Source: Opitutia bacterium (lineage in GTDB: Bacteria > Verrucomicrobiota > Verrucomicrobiia > Opitutales > Opitutaceae). From it: 64,000 nucleotides of DNA. The position numbers and the translations under genes are program-made. The stretch is taken from the NCBI GenBank assembly GCA_016187925.1, contig JACPIS010000009.1, positions 1-64,000 on the forward strand, read 5' to 3'. This document shows positions 52,251-61,732 of this stretch, in pieces. Numbering within the stretch: position 1 is the first letter of the stretch; every line of letters begins with the position of its first letter. The notes beneath the pieces were generated by a model, which was given only the letters and a program-made list of their open reading frames with translations, made no database searches and was not told the DNA's origin.

Positions 52251-53162
52251 TCAGGGGATGGTCAGCTCCATGCCGACGCGCAGATCGCCCTCGTTTTTCA
52301 TGACCCCGCGGTTCGCGGCGAAGATGTCGCGCCACTTGGCGCGGTTGCCGTAGTAGCGCTGCGCGAGATTGGAGAGCGTGTCGCCCTTCTGCACCGTGTG
52401 CTTGCGGGTGGCGTTGCGCGCGGGAACCGGCTGCGCCGGGCTGGTCGCGGCGCCGGTGCGCGTGGGCGGCGGCGGGGCGGGGCGGCGGCTCGTCGTAACC
52501 GGGGCCGGAGTGGGCGGCGGCTCGGCCCGCTGCGGTCGGGTGCGGACGGTCGGGATCGAGTCCAGATTGAACGCGATCTTGTTGTCCGCCGGAGCTTGGG
52601 TGGACGAGACGGTCGAGCCGGAGCCGGCCGGCGCACCGATCGCAGAAACATCAACCCCCTTCCCCGCCTGCAGGTCGGCGATCTGCTGCTTGAGGAGCTC
52701 GTTCTCGACCTTGAGCTTGTCGAGCGTGGCGATGAGATCGACGCGCTGGAGCTGGCTGTCGAGCGGCTGGGCCGGCAGGGTGCGCGCGAACTCCCGGAGC
52801 GCGGCGTCGATGCGCTGCTTCACGAGCGGCGCCTGCGGGCTGTTGGGGCGCAGTGAAAGGTATTTCTTGAAATGGTAGATCGCCGAGACGGGATCGTTGA
52901 TGTGCTGCAGGTAGAGCAGGCCGACCTCGAGGTGCGACTCCGGCGCGTCGTCGCCGCGTTTCTCGATGACCTTGAGGAACGAGCTGAGCGCCTCCTGCCT
53001 GCGGCCGGTCTTCAGCAGCGACTGGCCCTCGCGATAAGCGGGCTCGTCGGTCTCGGTCGCGTAGGAGAAACGGTCGTTGTCGCCGCAGCCCGCCAGCCAC
53101 ATCGCCGCGGCCCCGCAGAGCAGGAGCAGCCAGCGGCGGAGAGGGAACGTGGTGCGCGGCAT
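52251..53162 (-). CDS. LysM lipoprotein with TPR-like region
   Basis: 303 residues from MPRTTFPLRR. Lipobox LAGC with the lipidated Cys26. Residues about 40-130 look like two TPR units (YREGQSLLKTGRRQEALSSF, HLEVGLLYLQHINDPVSAIY), a coiled coil about 145-170 and a Pro-rich linker, ending in a LysM domain (HTVQKGDTLSNLAQRYYGN to the C-terminus). LysM binds peptidoglycan, so the protein probably bridges a membrane and the wall. Divergent from kdsD. Confidence 0.88.
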   Translation of the reverse strand: MPRTTFPLRRWLLLLCGAAAMWLAGCGDNDRFSYATETDEPAYREGQSLLKTGRRQEALSSFLKVIEKRGDDAPESHLEVGLLYLQHINDPVSAIYHFKKYLSLRPNSPQAPLVKQRIDAALREFARTLPAQPLDSQLQRVDLIATLDKLKVENELLKQQIADLQAGKGVDVSAIGAPAGSGSTVSSTQAPADNKIAFNLDSIPTVRTRPQRAEPPPTPAPVTTSRRPAPPPPTRTGAATSPAQPVPARNATRKHTVQKGDTLSNLAQRYYGNRAKWRDIFAANRGVMKNEGDLRVGMELTIP

Positions 53163-53234
53163 GACCGGAATGGAGTTGAACGACGGAGACCGACCGGTAG
53201 GTTTGCCCCAGCGTTCCCCCAATACAAGTTTTAG

Positions 53235-54227
53235 ATGCCGCTGTCCGACAAAACCATCCTCGCCCAAGCCCGCCAATGCCTCGCCATCGAGCGCGAGGCT
53301 CTCGACGCCACCGCCGAGGTGCTGGACGCGGAGTTCGTCCGCGTGGTGCGCGCAGTGGAGGCGGCGGTCGCCACCGGGCACAAGTTGATTTTCAGCGGCG
53401 TGGGCAAGTCCGCACATATCGCGGAAAAACTGACCGGCACTTTCAACAGCACGGGAGTGCCCTCGTGTTTTCTCGATCCGACGCAGGCCCTGCACGGCGA
53501 CCTCGGCCTGTGTGCCGCCGGCGATGTGGCGATCCTGCTCAGCAACAGCGGCGCGAGCGAGGAGATGCTGAAGCTGCTGCCGCTCTTTGAGAAGTTCGGA
53601 CTGCAGACCGTCGCGCTCACGGGATCGGCAGACAGCGAACTCGCCCGCGGGGCGGATCTCCGGCTCGTCTACTCCGCGCCGCGCGAGGCATGCCCGCTCG
53701 CCCTCGCGCCGACGGCGAGCACGACGGCCGCGCTCGCGCTCGGCGACGCGCTGGCGATGGTGCTGCTCGAGAGCCGCGGCCTGACACGCGAAGATTTCGC
53801 CAAGTATCATCCCGCCGGCACGCTCGGCATGACGCTGCTGCTGCGCGTGAAGGACATCATGCGCACCGGCGCCGCCTGCCCCGTGCTCAAGGAAACCAAG
53901 ACTTCCGTGCAAGCGGCGATCTTTGCCATGACCAGCGCCAAGGCCGGCGCGGTGGCACTCGTCGACGCCAAGGGCAAACTCACGGGCATCTTCACCGATG
54001 GCGATTTCCGGCGCACAGCACTGGCCGGCGGCGCGGATTTTCTGAAGAAGCCCGTCAGCGGCTTCATGACCCGCGGCGGCAAGACCGTGCCGGTGGACGC
54101 GCTCGCCGTGGAAGCGCTGAAGCTTTTCCAGCAGTTCAAGATTTCGGACCTGTTTGCCATCGACGCCAAAGGCCGGCCGGCCGGCTACATCGATGTGCAG
54201 GATCTGCCGAAGCTGAAGATGCTCTGA
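53235..54227 (+). CDS. kdsD: D-arabinose-5-phosphate isomerase (KpsF/GutQ family)
   Basis: 330 residues. SIS sugar-isomerase domain about 30-185 (IFSGVGKSAHIAEKLTGTF, HGDLGLCAAGDVAILLSNSG, LALAPTASTTAALALGDAL) and a C-terminal CBS pair about 205-325 (MRTGAACPVL, GIFTDGDFRR, PVSGFMTRGG). The family interconverts ribulose-5-phosphate and arabinose-5-phosphate for Kdo and lipopolysaccharide synthesis, which fits a Gram-negative envelope. Confidence 0.92.
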   Translation: MPLSDKTILAQARQCLAIEREALDATAEVLDAEFVRVVRAVEAAVATGHKLIFSGVGKSAHIAEKLTGTFNSTGVPSCFLDPTQALHGDLGLCAAGDVAILLSNSGASEEMLKLLPLFEKFGLQTVALTGSADSELARGADLRLVYSAPREACPLALAPTASTTAALALGDALAMVLLESRGLTREDFAKYHPAGTLGMTLLLRVKDIMRTGAACPVLKETKTSVQAAIFAMTSAKAGAVALVDAKGKLTGIFTDGDFRRTALAGGADFLKKPVSGFMTRGGKTVPVDALAVEALKLFQQFKISDLFAIDAKGRPAGYIDVQDLPKLKML

Positions 54228-54326
54228 GTTGCGCGGCGTTTATAGCGCCCGTGCGAGCCGGTTATAGGGCGCGCCCGGCCCGCGCGGCAGCTTGTCAACC
54301 CGCGCAATCGGCGTAACTGTTGCCGC

Positions 54327-55967
54327 ATGCCTACGCCGCCCTTCGTCTATCAGGATCCGCTGCCGCTCGGCGCGGATGAGACCGAATACCGCCTGCTCAC
54401 CAAGGAAGGCGTTTCCACGACGATGTTCGAGGAGAAGGAAATCCTCAAGGTCACGCCCGAGACCCTCGCCTACGTGGCGCGCGAGGCGTTCCACGACGCC
54501 AATTTTTTCCTGCGGCCCAAGCATCTCGCACAGGTGGCCGGGATCCTGCAGGATCCCGAGGCTTCGGCCAACGACCGCTATGTGGCGCTGACCCTGCTGA
54601 AAAACGCCGAGATCGCCGCGCGCGGTATCCTGCCGATGTGCCAGGACACGGGGACCTGCGCCATCTTCGCAAAAAAGGGCCAGCAAGTCTGGACCGGCGC
54701 GAACGACGCCGAGTGGCTCTCGCAGGGCGTCTACGAATGCTACACGAAGGAGAATCTCCGTTATTCCCAGGTGGCGCCGCTCGACATGTTCAAAGAGGTC
54801 AACACCGGCACCAACCTGCCCGCGCAGATCGATCTGTATGCCACCGAGGGCGCGAAGTACGAATTTCTCTTCGTTGCCAAGGGCGGCGGCTCGGCCAACA
54901 AGCTTTTCCTCTTCCAGGAGACGAAGGCGCTGCTCAACCCGAAGAGCCTCGAAAAATTCTTCACCGACAAGATGCAGCTGCTCGGCACTTCCGCGTGCCC
55001 GCCCTACCATCTCGTGTTCGTCATCGGCGGCACGAGCGCCGAGGCTTGCACCAAGGTGCTCAAACTCGCGACGACCAAATATCTCGATGCCCTGCCCACC
55101 ACGGGCAACGCGCACGGCCGCGCCTTCCGCGACCTCGAGATGGAAGCCAAGGTGCTCAAGCTCGCGCAGGCCGCAAAGGTCGGCGCGCAGTTCGGCGGCA
55201 AATATTTCGCCCTCGACGTTCGGATCGTCCGCCTGCCGCGCCACGGCGCCAGTTGCCCGGTGGGCATGGGTGTGTCGTGCAGCGCCGACCGCAATATCAA
55301 GGCCAAGATCACCCAGGACGGCGTCTTCCTCGAAAAGATGGAGACGAACCCCGGCCGCTTCATCCCGGCCGAGGCGCGGACATTCAAGGACGACCAAGCC
55401 GTGCACATCGACCTCAACCGGCCGATGAAGGACATCCTCGCGGAACTTTCGAAGTATCCGGTCACGACCCGCGTGCTGCTCACCGGCCCGATGATCGTCG
55501 CGCGCGATAGCGCCCACGCGAAGTTGAAGGAGCGCATCGACGCCGGCCAAGGGCTGCCCGACTACGTCAAGAACCACCCGATCTACTACGCCGGTCCGGC
55601 CAAGACACCGACCGGCTATGCCTCGGGCTCGTTCGGTCCGACCACCGCCGGCCGCATGGACAGCTATGTCGGGCTTTTCCAATCGCACGGCGGCTCGATG
55701 GTGATGCTCGCCAAGGGCAATCGCAGCAAGGCCGTGACCGATTCGTGCAAGCAGCACGGCGGTTTCTATCTCGGCAGCATCGGCGGCCCCGCCGCCATCC
55801 TTGCCCAGGAAAACATCAAAAAAGTCGAGGTGCTCGAGTATCCCGAGCTCGGCATGGAGGCCGTCTGGCGCATTCAAGTGAAAGACTTCCCCGCTTTCAT
55901 CCTCGTCGACGACAAGGGCCACGATTTCTTCTACGACGTCTGCGGTCTTTGCGTGGCCGAGAAATAA
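54327..55967 (+). CDS. Class I fumarate hydratase
   Basis: 546 residues, the normal length of the two-domain class I (4Fe-4S) fumarases. N-terminal alpha domain with [24 protein letters not shown] and [14 protein letters not shown]; late Cys in [10 protein letters not shown] and the beta-domain motifs [25 protein letters not shown] and [12 protein letters not shown] third cluster Cys lies in [12 protein letters not shown]. Catalyses fumarate to L-malate in the TCA cycle; the class is oxygen-sensitive. Cofactor labels follow family knowledge. Confidence 0.93.
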   Translation: MPTPPFVYQDPLPLGADETEYRLLTKEGVSTTMFEEKEILKVTPETLAYVAREAFHDANFFLRPKHLAQVAGILQDPEASANDRYVALTLLKNAEIAARGILPMCQDTGTCAIFAKKGQQVWTGANDAEWLSQGVYECYTKENLRYSQVAPLDMFKEVNTGTNLPAQIDLYATEGAKYEFLFVAKGGGSANKLFLFQETKALLNPKSLEKFFTDKMQLLGTSACPPYHLVFVIGGTSAEACTKVLKLATTKYLDALPTTGNAHGRAFRDLEMEAKVLKLAQAAKVGAQFGGKYFALDVRIVRLPRHGASCPVGMGVSCSADRNIKAKITQDGVFLEKMETNPGRFIPAEARTFKDDQAVHIDLNRPMKDILAELSKYPVTTRVLLTGPMIVARDSAHAKLKERIDAGQGLPDYVKNHPIYYAGPAKTPTGYASGSFGPTTAGRMDSYVGLFQSHGGSMVMLAKGNRSKAVTDSCKQHGGFYLGSIGGPAAILAQENIKKVEVLEYPELGMEAVWRIQVKDFPAFILVDDKGHDFFYDVCGLCVAEK

Positions 55968-55991
55968 AAAACCCGCCGCGGTTGCGGCGGG
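55964..55991 (-). terminator. Rho-independent terminator of the 56019 gene
   Basis: Read leftward: CCCGCCGC-aac-GCGGCGGG followed by TTTTTTATTTC. The hairpin lies between the convergent fumarase and regulator genes; the T tract serves the leftward gene. Confidence 0.85.
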
Positions 55992-56018
55992 CAAGTAGCC
56001 GGCGGGGCGATACGCGGC

Positions 56019-56837
56019 TCAGAATTTCACGAGCACCCGGTCGCCTTGCACGCCGATGCGGCTGAAGCGCTCGGCAAACTCGGGATCGGCCAGACGGCGG
56101 GAGAGGCGCTCGCGCACGATTTCAGGAGCCTGCGGCTCCGGAGTGAAACGCCGCTCCGTCAGCTCGGCGAGCAGGCGGTTGCGCTTGGACGCCAGGGCGG
56201 AGACCGCGGCAAGCTCGACGACCGGAGTCGCCACATCGATCATCCGAGGAGTGGCCGGCAGCGCACTGTCGATCGGAGTCGTAGTCAACTCGATGCCGGA
56301 CCGGCCAAGTTGCGCCATGTTTTCGACCAGCATGCGGTCGGAGGGCTTTTCAATCTGTCGCGGTGCGCTCCATGGCACCAATTCGGCGGAGTGCGTCGGG
56401 ATGTTTTCGGAAAGGGACTGGCTGGCCGCCACCGCCGTGCGATCATCAATCACCGGCGTTTCTGCCGCCGTTGGGCCGGAGGCCACGGTCTCCATCGAAA
56501 CTGCTCCCAGATTGTCGGCGTGCGGCGTTTGTGCGGCGCTGACCTGCGCAACCGGTGCGGCGCCACTGGCCTCGTCCACCGGCGCGACCTGGCTGGGCGT
56601 GTAGTATTTGACGGAGACCAGCGTGAAAGCGATGACTGCGGTCGCGCCGATGGGCAGATAGGCGCGACGGGAAATCATCTGCGGCAGGTTCTGCCACCAC
56701 GGACGGCGCTCCAGCAGCGCGGTCAATTGCTTTTGGCGAAGCTCGCGCTCGAAGCCGGTCCAAAATTCGGCACTGGGGCGTTCGGCGCGTTTCAAGCGCA
56801 GGAGGGTTTCGACGGTGATTTTGGGACGTTGCTCCAT
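56019..56837 (-). CDS. Membrane-anchored partner of ECF sigma (probable anti-sigma factor)
   Basis: 272 residues from MEQRPKIT. A cytoplasmic basic N-terminus of about 55 residues (VETLLRLKRAERPSAEFWTG, FERELRQKQLTALL), one transmembrane helix (about 63-80, YLPIGATAVIAFTLVSV), and a periplasmic low-complexity tail ending in a charged C-terminal part. It starts 11 nt after the sigma gene. No zinc-type ZAS motif is visible, so the anti-sigma role is inferred from topology and operon. Confidence 0.65.
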   Translation of the reverse strand: MEQRPKITVETLLRLKRAERPSAEFWTGFERELRQKQLTALLERRPWWQNLPQMISRRAYLPIGATAVIAFTLVSVKYYTPSQVAPVDEASGAAPVAQVSAAQTPHADNLGAVSMETVASGPTAAETPVIDDRTAVAASQSLSENIPTHSAELVPWSAPRQIEKPSDRMLVENMAQLGRSGIELTTTPIDSALPATPRMIDVATPVVELAAVSALASKRNRLLAELTERRFTPEPQAPEIVRERLSRRLADPEFAERFSRIGVQGDRVLVKF

Positions 56838-56848
56838 GTTCGCGGGGA

Positions 56849-57478
56849 TCAGCGGAGATATTTGGCCAGTTCGCCTTGGAGGAATTGTTTGGCGTAATGG
56901 AGGCGCGAGCGCACGGTGCCCTCCGAGCATCCCATGACTTCGGCGATCTCGGCGTGGCTTAATCCATCAATCTCAAACAAAGTAATCACAGTTCGATGCT
57001 TGATAGACAATTTATGCATCGCTTCGTTCAATTTTTCCTGAAGCTCACGTAGGTAGGTATCCCGATCCACCCCGGTTTTATCCGTCAGCTGGTTGAGAAT
57101 TTGGGAGCTCGTGTCGTCTTCTTGAAGCTTCTCAAGACTGAAGAAGCTGCGCAGTCGGCTCTTGCGCAAGTGGCTGAGCGTCGTGTTGATGCCAATCTTG
57201 TAGAGCCAAGTAAAGAACGAGGATTGCCCGTGAAACCGGTTGATGGCTTGGAAGGCCTTGATGAAGGCGTCCTGCGTGAGATCGGCGGCGTCCTCGCGGT
57301 TCGAGGTCAGGTTGTAAATCACACCATAGAGCCGCTCGCGATATTTGAGCATCAACTGGTCAAAAGCCGCGACATCTCCCGCCTGCACGCGCTTCACGAT
57401 GGTAAAATCAGAATCGGCCTCCTGCTGTCGCTCGGGGGAGGTGACGATGGTCCGGTTGAAGACCTTCGACAGGTTCAT
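56849..57478 (-). CDS. ECF RNA polymerase sigma factor
   Basis: 209 residues from MNLSKVFN. Region 2 (YRERLYGVIYNLTSNREDAA, DLTQDAFIKAFQAINRF, SSFFTWLYKIGINTTLSHLR) and region 4 (LSIKHRTVITLFEIDGLSHA, EIAEVMGCSEGTVRSRLHYA) of an RpoE-like ECF sigma factor. The domain linker contains an acidic loop. Controls an envelope or stress regulon, probably restrained by the downstream membrane protein. Confidence 0.92.
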   Translation of the reverse strand: MNLSKVFNRTIVTSPERQQEADSDFTIVKRVQAGDVAAFDQLMLKYRERLYGVIYNLTSNREDAADLTQDAFIKAFQAINRFHGQSSFFTWLYKIGINTTLSHLRKSRLRSFFSLEKLQEDDTSSQILNQLTDKTGVDRDTYLRELQEKLNEAMHKLSIKHRTVITLFEIDGLSHAEIAEVMGCSEGTVRSRLHYAKQFLQGELAKYLR

Positions 57479-57523
57479 CGGGAATGGGGAGACTACTTCG
57501 GCAGGAAAAGGTGGCAAATGAAA

Positions 57524-58564
57524 TTACTTCGCAACGGAGGGAGCGTATAACCCGGTTACTTGGGACCGGAGCACGTCGCACAGTTGCCGCATCATCGGCA
57601 CGGGAGCCAGCCCGGCGTGCGGCGCCAGAGCCGCGCTAGCCGCGCTCAATTCCTGCTCGATGGCCCGCACCACTCCATCGGCGATGCCGAGTGCGCGCAT
57701 CCGCTCCACGCTCACCGCCAACGGCAAGGGTCGGCCGCCGTGCAGGGCCTCGATCACCTCGGCGCGTTCGGCCGCCGGCAGCTTCTCCAACAGGAGCATC
57801 AGAGGCAACGTCAGCTTCCCGCTGGCCAAATCGGTGCCGAGCGTCTTGCCGATGTTCTTTTCCTCTCCGAGAAAATCCACCAGGTCGTCGTAGATCTGGT
57901 AGGCAATGCCCAGGTGCCGCCCAAAGTCGTTCGCGGCCGTCGCGAACGCCGGCGTGTAACCCGCCATCCGCGCACCCAGCAGGCACGACACCCGGAAAAG
58001 CTCCGCGGTCTTCAGATCAATCACCCGATAGTAATCGGCCATGGACACGGTCGTGTCGCGACGACGCAAGGTCTGCATGATTTCCCCGGAACAAACTTGG
58101 CGGGTCGACGCCGAGACGAGACGGCAAACCTCGGTGGTCGGAAACTGCGACGCGATGTGCAGCGCCTGAGAGAACAGCGCATCGCCGAGCAGGACGGCGG
58201 CATCCGGGCCGAACTCGCGCGCCGCCGTGCGCCGGTTGCGGCGGATGTCCGCGCTATCCATGATGTCATCGTGCACCAAGGTCGCCAAGTGGACCATCTC
58301 AACCACGCCGGCGGCCCGCACCAGATCCGGATTCACCACGGTCTCGCCCTGCCAGCCGCTGATGAACACCAGCGTGGGGCGCAGGCGCTTGCCCGAAGTC
58401 TCGAGGCAATAGGCCGCCATACTGCGGATCTCCGGCTCAAAACTCGCGACCTGCTCGTGCATGAAACGGTCGAGCGCGGTCATTTGCTGACCGACGCGCT
58501 TGAAGACCTCGTTGAGATCGCGCGGCTGGGCGTAGGTGGCGGACGGGACTGGCTGACCGGACAT
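57524..58564 (-). CDS. Polyprenyl diphosphate synthase (trans-type)
   Basis: 346 residues from MSGQPVPS. Asp-rich motifs LVHDDIMDSADIRRNR (first) and YQIYDDLVDFLGEE (second), GKRLRPTL and GDALFSQAL near the start, and KTAELFRVSCLLGA. Long-chain prenyl synthases of the octaprenyl/heptaprenyl group make the side chain of quinones. Directly upstream of the sigma gene on the same strand, 46 nt away. Confidence 0.92.
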   Translation of the reverse strand: MSGQPVPSATYAQPRDLNEVFKRVGQQMTALDRFMHEQVASFEPEIRSMAAYCLETSGKRLRPTLVFISGWQGETVVNPDLVRAAGVVEMVHLATLVHDDIMDSADIRRNRRTAAREFGPDAAVLLGDALFSQALHIASQFPTTEVCRLVSASTRQVCSGEIMQTLRRRDTTVSMADYYRVIDLKTAELFRVSCLLGARMAGYTPAFATAANDFGRHLGIAYQIYDDLVDFLGEEKNIGKTLGTDLASGKLTLPLMLLLEKLPAAERAEVIEALHGGRPLPLAVSVERMRALGIADGVVRAIEQELSAASAALAPHAGLAPVPMMRQLCDVLRSQVTGLYAPSVAK

Positions 58565-58720
58565 CGTTTGGCAGGCTAGGCACACCGTCCCAAATGGCTA
58601 ACAAATACTGAGCCTGGCTCATGTCATCGAGGCAGGAGCATCGCGCTTGTGGACACCCGGGGGCGGTCAAGCCGCCCCCTACACCGTCAGTTACGCGGTT
58701 GGCTACTGCTGGCCTGCCCC

Positions 58721-58752
58721 AAAAACAAAAGGCCGGCGCAAGGCCGGCCTTG
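58721..58752 (-). terminator. Rho-independent terminator of the secretin operon
   Basis: Read leftward: AAGGCCGG-ccttgcg-CCGGCCTT followed by TTGTTTTTGGGG. It lies about 20 nt after the secretin stop and ends the pilus-type operon. The remaining 200-nt gap before the prenyl synthase shows nothing else. Confidence 0.8.
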
Positions 58753-58773
58753 GAAAATCAGAAGCGCAGAAGC

Positions 58774-60657
58774 TTATTTATTCTGTTTGCTCCGTTCCTC
58801 AGCCGTCGTCGGTGCGCCGTAGAGGTCGGCGCCCTTCGGAGCCCGGAAGCCGGGCAGCTCATCGCGAGTCATCTCAGAGGCCCGGATCGCCCGTGGGTCG
58901 AAGACTTCCTCTGGGCTGGCGCCATCCGCTGTCACCGTCTTGGCGGTGATGAAGATCAGGAGATTGCTCGTGACGTCATTGACCGATTTTGAACTGAAGA
59001 GCCGACCGAGTCCGGGGATGTCGCCGAGGATCGGCACCTTGGTGTTGCCGTGATCCTTCTGGGTGGTGATGAGGCCGCCGATGCCGGCCGTGTAACCGCT
59101 CTGCAGTGAAATCTGGGTCTTCACCTTACGGGTGGCGATGATCGGAATACTTGCTCCGCCCGCACCACCAAAGGACGTCGTACCGTTCGTCTGGCTCACT
59201 TCCGGTTCGAGTGCCATCTTGATTGTGCCGCGCGCGTTGACCTGCGGGGTGACCTTGAGGATCACGCCGATCGGCTTGTATTGGAAGCCGGACACCTCGA
59301 ACGTGCCACGCTCCGAATTGTAGGTGTAGCTCGGGATCGGGAATTCTTGGCCGATATTGATGAAGGCCTCGGTATTGTTCAGCGTGACGATGGTTGGATT
59401 ATTCACGACCTTAACCGAGTTGAGTGTCTTTAGAGCAGAGATGATGATGTTGAAGTCCGATGCGGAGAACACGGCCGAGGCCAAACGGTTGGTAGAACCT
59501 GTATTCGCCAAGCTCGTAAGAGAGTTGAGAGCATTGGTCGCTGTATTCGTCAGTCCCGTGGTGATCGTGTCCGAGATCGAATTGCTCGTACTTCCACTCG
59601 TACCATTCGTGATGTTGTTCGTATTGCTTCCGGTGTACGTGTTGACGGCGGTGTATGTGGGCGCCTGTCCAGCCATGAAGGTCGTGCTAGGCACACTGCC
59701 TGTGGGGAATGTGACCTGTCCATTGGGCAGGGAGGTCGTTGTCGCTATCGGATTATCAAAGCCGGTTACATATGTGATAGCATTACCCGCCGTAGTCCCA
59801 GTGGTGGTGGTAGAGGTCGTGCCATTCGTTGTGCTGTTTGAGTTACTGTTCGTATTGGAGTTGTTGGTAGTGTTGGTCGTGCCATTGCTATTGGTAACAC
59901 CGTCACTGGAAGTCTGCCCGCGACCGCGGTTGAAGGTCTGGCTGATCTTACCGACGCCCAACTGATAAGCTGCAAGCGACTGCCAGTTGACGCCGATATT
60001 GCGGATGTCGCGATCGGTGACTTCCACAAACTTGGACTCGATCATCACCTGGTCGGTGGCCTTGTCGAGCTGGTCAATAATGACGCGGATGCGGCCCATG
60101 CGGGAGGGGCGCTCGGTCACAACCAGCGCGTTGGAGCGCGCATCGATCAGGATTTTGCCGCCACCGGCCGTATCGACGAGGCCGTCGACCGTGGGCTTGA
60201 TGTCCGCGGCCTTGGCGTTGTTGAGGATGAAGACCTCCGTGGCCGTCGGCTCCTGGGTGAGGGACTCGTTGCTGACGATCTTGATGATGTTGCCTTCCTC
60301 GACGTAGCTGTAGTTGGCGGGGCTGAGGACAACCTGGAAGATCTGGCGCCAAGTAACATCGCGCAGCTTGATGGAGGTCTTGCCGGTGAGCGTGTCGGGC
60401 ACCACGAGGTTGAGCTCAAAGAGGTCGGCGACGTTGCGGAGGATCGTCTTGATGTCCTCGTCAGGGAAGTCGACCGAGAGGGTGTCCTTGTCGCGGGTGG
60501 CGGAGCCGGTCGCCTTGACGGGTTCGGCGCCTTGCACGGTGACCGCATCCGGCTTGGCGGGCTCGGTGGTCGGTGCGGCCGGTGGATTCTCCTGGGCAAA
60601 GCCGATGGCCGTGATGGCCAGGGCCGAGAGCGCGGTGAGAAGGTTGCGTGTGCTCAT
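58774..60657 (-). CDS. pilQ: PilQ/GspD-type secretin
   Basis: 627 residues from MSTRNLL (signal peptide). STN/N0-like domain about 50-120 (VDFPDEDIKTILRNVADLF, SIKLRDVTWRQIFQVVL), N1 domain about 130-215, then a low-complexity Asn/Ser/Thr/Gly-rich stretch of about 150 residues (232-385), then the secretin barrel domain (VVNNPTIVTLNNTEAFINIG, VTPQVNARGTIKMALEPEVS, GYTAGIGGLITTQ, VPILGDIPGLGRLFSS). Makes the outer-membrane gate. Encoded last in a PilMNOP-like operon, so it belongs to that system; it might also serve the T2SS genes, which lack a GspD here. Confidence 0.9.
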   Translation of the reverse strand: MSTRNLLTALSALAITAIGFAQENPPAAPTTEPAKPDAVTVQGAEPVKATGSATRDKDTLSVDFPDEDIKTILRNVADLFELNLVVPDTLTGKTSIKLRDVTWRQIFQVVLSPANYSYVEEGNIIKIVSNESLTQEPTATEVFILNNAKAADIKPTVDGLVDTAGGGKILIDARSNALVVTERPSRMGRIRVIIDQLDKATDQVMIESKFVEVTDRDIRNIGVNWQSLAAYQLGVGKISQTFNRGRGQTSSDGVTNSNGTTNTTNNSNTNSNSNSTTNGTTSTTTTGTTAGNAITYVTGFDNPIATTTSLPNGQVTFPTGSVPSTTFMAGQAPTYTAVNTYTGSNTNNITNGTSGSTSNSISDTITTGLTNTATNALNSLTSLANTGSTNRLASAVFSASDFNIIISALKTLNSVKVVNNPTIVTLNNTEAFINIGQEFPIPSYTYNSERGTFEVSGFQYKPIGVILKVTPQVNARGTIKMALEPEVSQTNGTTSFGGAGGASIPIIATRKVKTQISLQSGYTAGIGGLITTQKDHGNTKVPILGDIPGLGRLFSSKSVNDVTSNLLIFITAKTVTADGASPEEVFDPRAIRASEMTRDELPGFRAPKGADLYGAPTTAEERSKQNK

Positions 60658-60668
60658 GGTGCGGTTCC

Positions 60669-61169
60669 TCATTTGATGGGCCGGGTGAATTCCTCGCGGT
60701 TTAGCCGGAGGGTAAAGTTGGTGCGGTTGATGGCCGTGACTTCTAAGGTGTATTCTGTGCCTTCAAAGGTAATAGTGAGCGGACCGCCGGCTTTGACGCG
60801 CTTTTGACCGAAAACCAACGTCGGCTGCCCGCCGAAAACAAAGTACCCGCTGGGTTTTAAAACCGCAGCGATGGCGGCGAGAATATCCCGCTCGGTCCGC
60901 GGGCCCGCGGGGTGCGCCACAGTCGTACCGGTAGTTTCCGTGCCAGGGCTCGCCACACCCGCGCGGCCGGTGCCGGCCACGGCCTCGGCGAAAGCCTCGG
61001 GACGGAAAGGATTAATTGTGCCCGCTGGCAATCCCGTGTCTTTGGTCGAGAGCAGTTGCTCCGCCGCGGAAATGCTGGCCTGCCGCTTGGCCGGACTCAC
61101 AACTTCTTGGGCTTCGGCCAGGCACAGCGGACCGAGCAGCAATAACAAAAATCGGGGAAGAGTCTTCAT
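60669..61169 (-). CDS. pilP: PilP-like exported protein
   Basis: 166 residues. Signal peptide (FLLLLLGPLCLAEA), disordered linker (about 45-90), and a C-terminal beta domain (GYFVFGGQPTLVFGQKRVKA, ITFEGTEYTLEVTAINRTNF). Length, export and place between PilO-like and the secretin fit PilP, which ties PilN/PilO to the secretin, but the typical lipobox is absent. 4-nt overlap with the PilO-like gene. Confidence 0.6.
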   Translation of the reverse strand: MKTLPRFLLLLLGPLCLAEAQEVVSPAKRQASISAAEQLLSTKDTGLPAGTINPFRPEAFAEAVAGTGRAGVASPGTETTGTTVAHPAGPRTERDILAAIAAVLKPSGYFVFGGQPTLVFGQKRVKAGGPLTITFEGTEYTLEVTAINRTNFTLRLNREEFTRPIK

Positions 61170-61732
61170 GGCGTGCCGAGCAGTTCAACCGCGAACGTAA
61201 CTGTCATGAGGTCGGAGGCTCCGTCTGCTCCGCCGCTTTTGGTCAGGTTAATAGTGGAAAAGCGCGCGAAGTGCGGGCCTTTTTCCAAGTGTTCGATGAA
61301 ATCCATCACCTGCTTGAAGCTGCCTTGAATCGAAATATTGAAGGGAATCGCCGCGAACATCGGCTTGGCTGCGCCCGCTCGCGTAGCGGACAGGGCATTC
61401 TGGCGCACGTCGATCAATTTGACTCCCGTTTCGCTCTCGAGCCGGTAGAAAAACTGCTGATTGAGCGCCAGCTGGCCGGCGCGAACGAGACGCGAATCCA
61501 TCTGCTTGGCGACTGCCCGCATGGCCTCGAGGTGTTGGGGCAACTTGTCGGCATTGCGCACATTGGCGGTGATCTTCTGATCCTCCTGCGTTTTCTGGGC
61601 GAGCAACTGCTGGGCCGCGCCCAGTTTGTCGGCGCGGAAATACAATAACGCGCCACCGATGATGCAGATGATGCCGCATGCCGTGCCAATCGGGTGCTTT
61701 TTCAACAGGGCGATCAAATCGGCGCCGGTCAT
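61166..61732 (-). CDS. pilO: PilO-like inner-membrane protein
   Basis: 188 residues. One transmembrane helix (about 14-31, IGTACGIICIIGGALLYF), coiled coil (about 38-75), and a periplasmic ferredoxin-like domain that includes PFNISIQGSFKQVMDFIEHL, the most recognisable PilO element. ATGA overlap with both neighbours. Forms the alignment subcomplex with PilN. Confidence 0.8.
   Translation of the reverse strand: MTGADLIALLKKHPIGTACGIICIIGGALLYFRADKLGAAQQLLAQKTQEDQKITANVRNADKLPQHLEAMRAVAKQMDSRLVRAGQLALNQQFFYRLESETGVKLIDVRQNALSATRAGAAKPMFAAIPFNISIQGSFKQVMDFIEHLEKGPHFARFSTINLTKSGGADGASDLMTVTFAVELLGTP

Noticed and set aside
53163-53912. N-terminal extension of the LysM lipoprotein frame
   Set aside because: The lipobox and signal peptide begin at 53162; the extension is antisense to kdsD.
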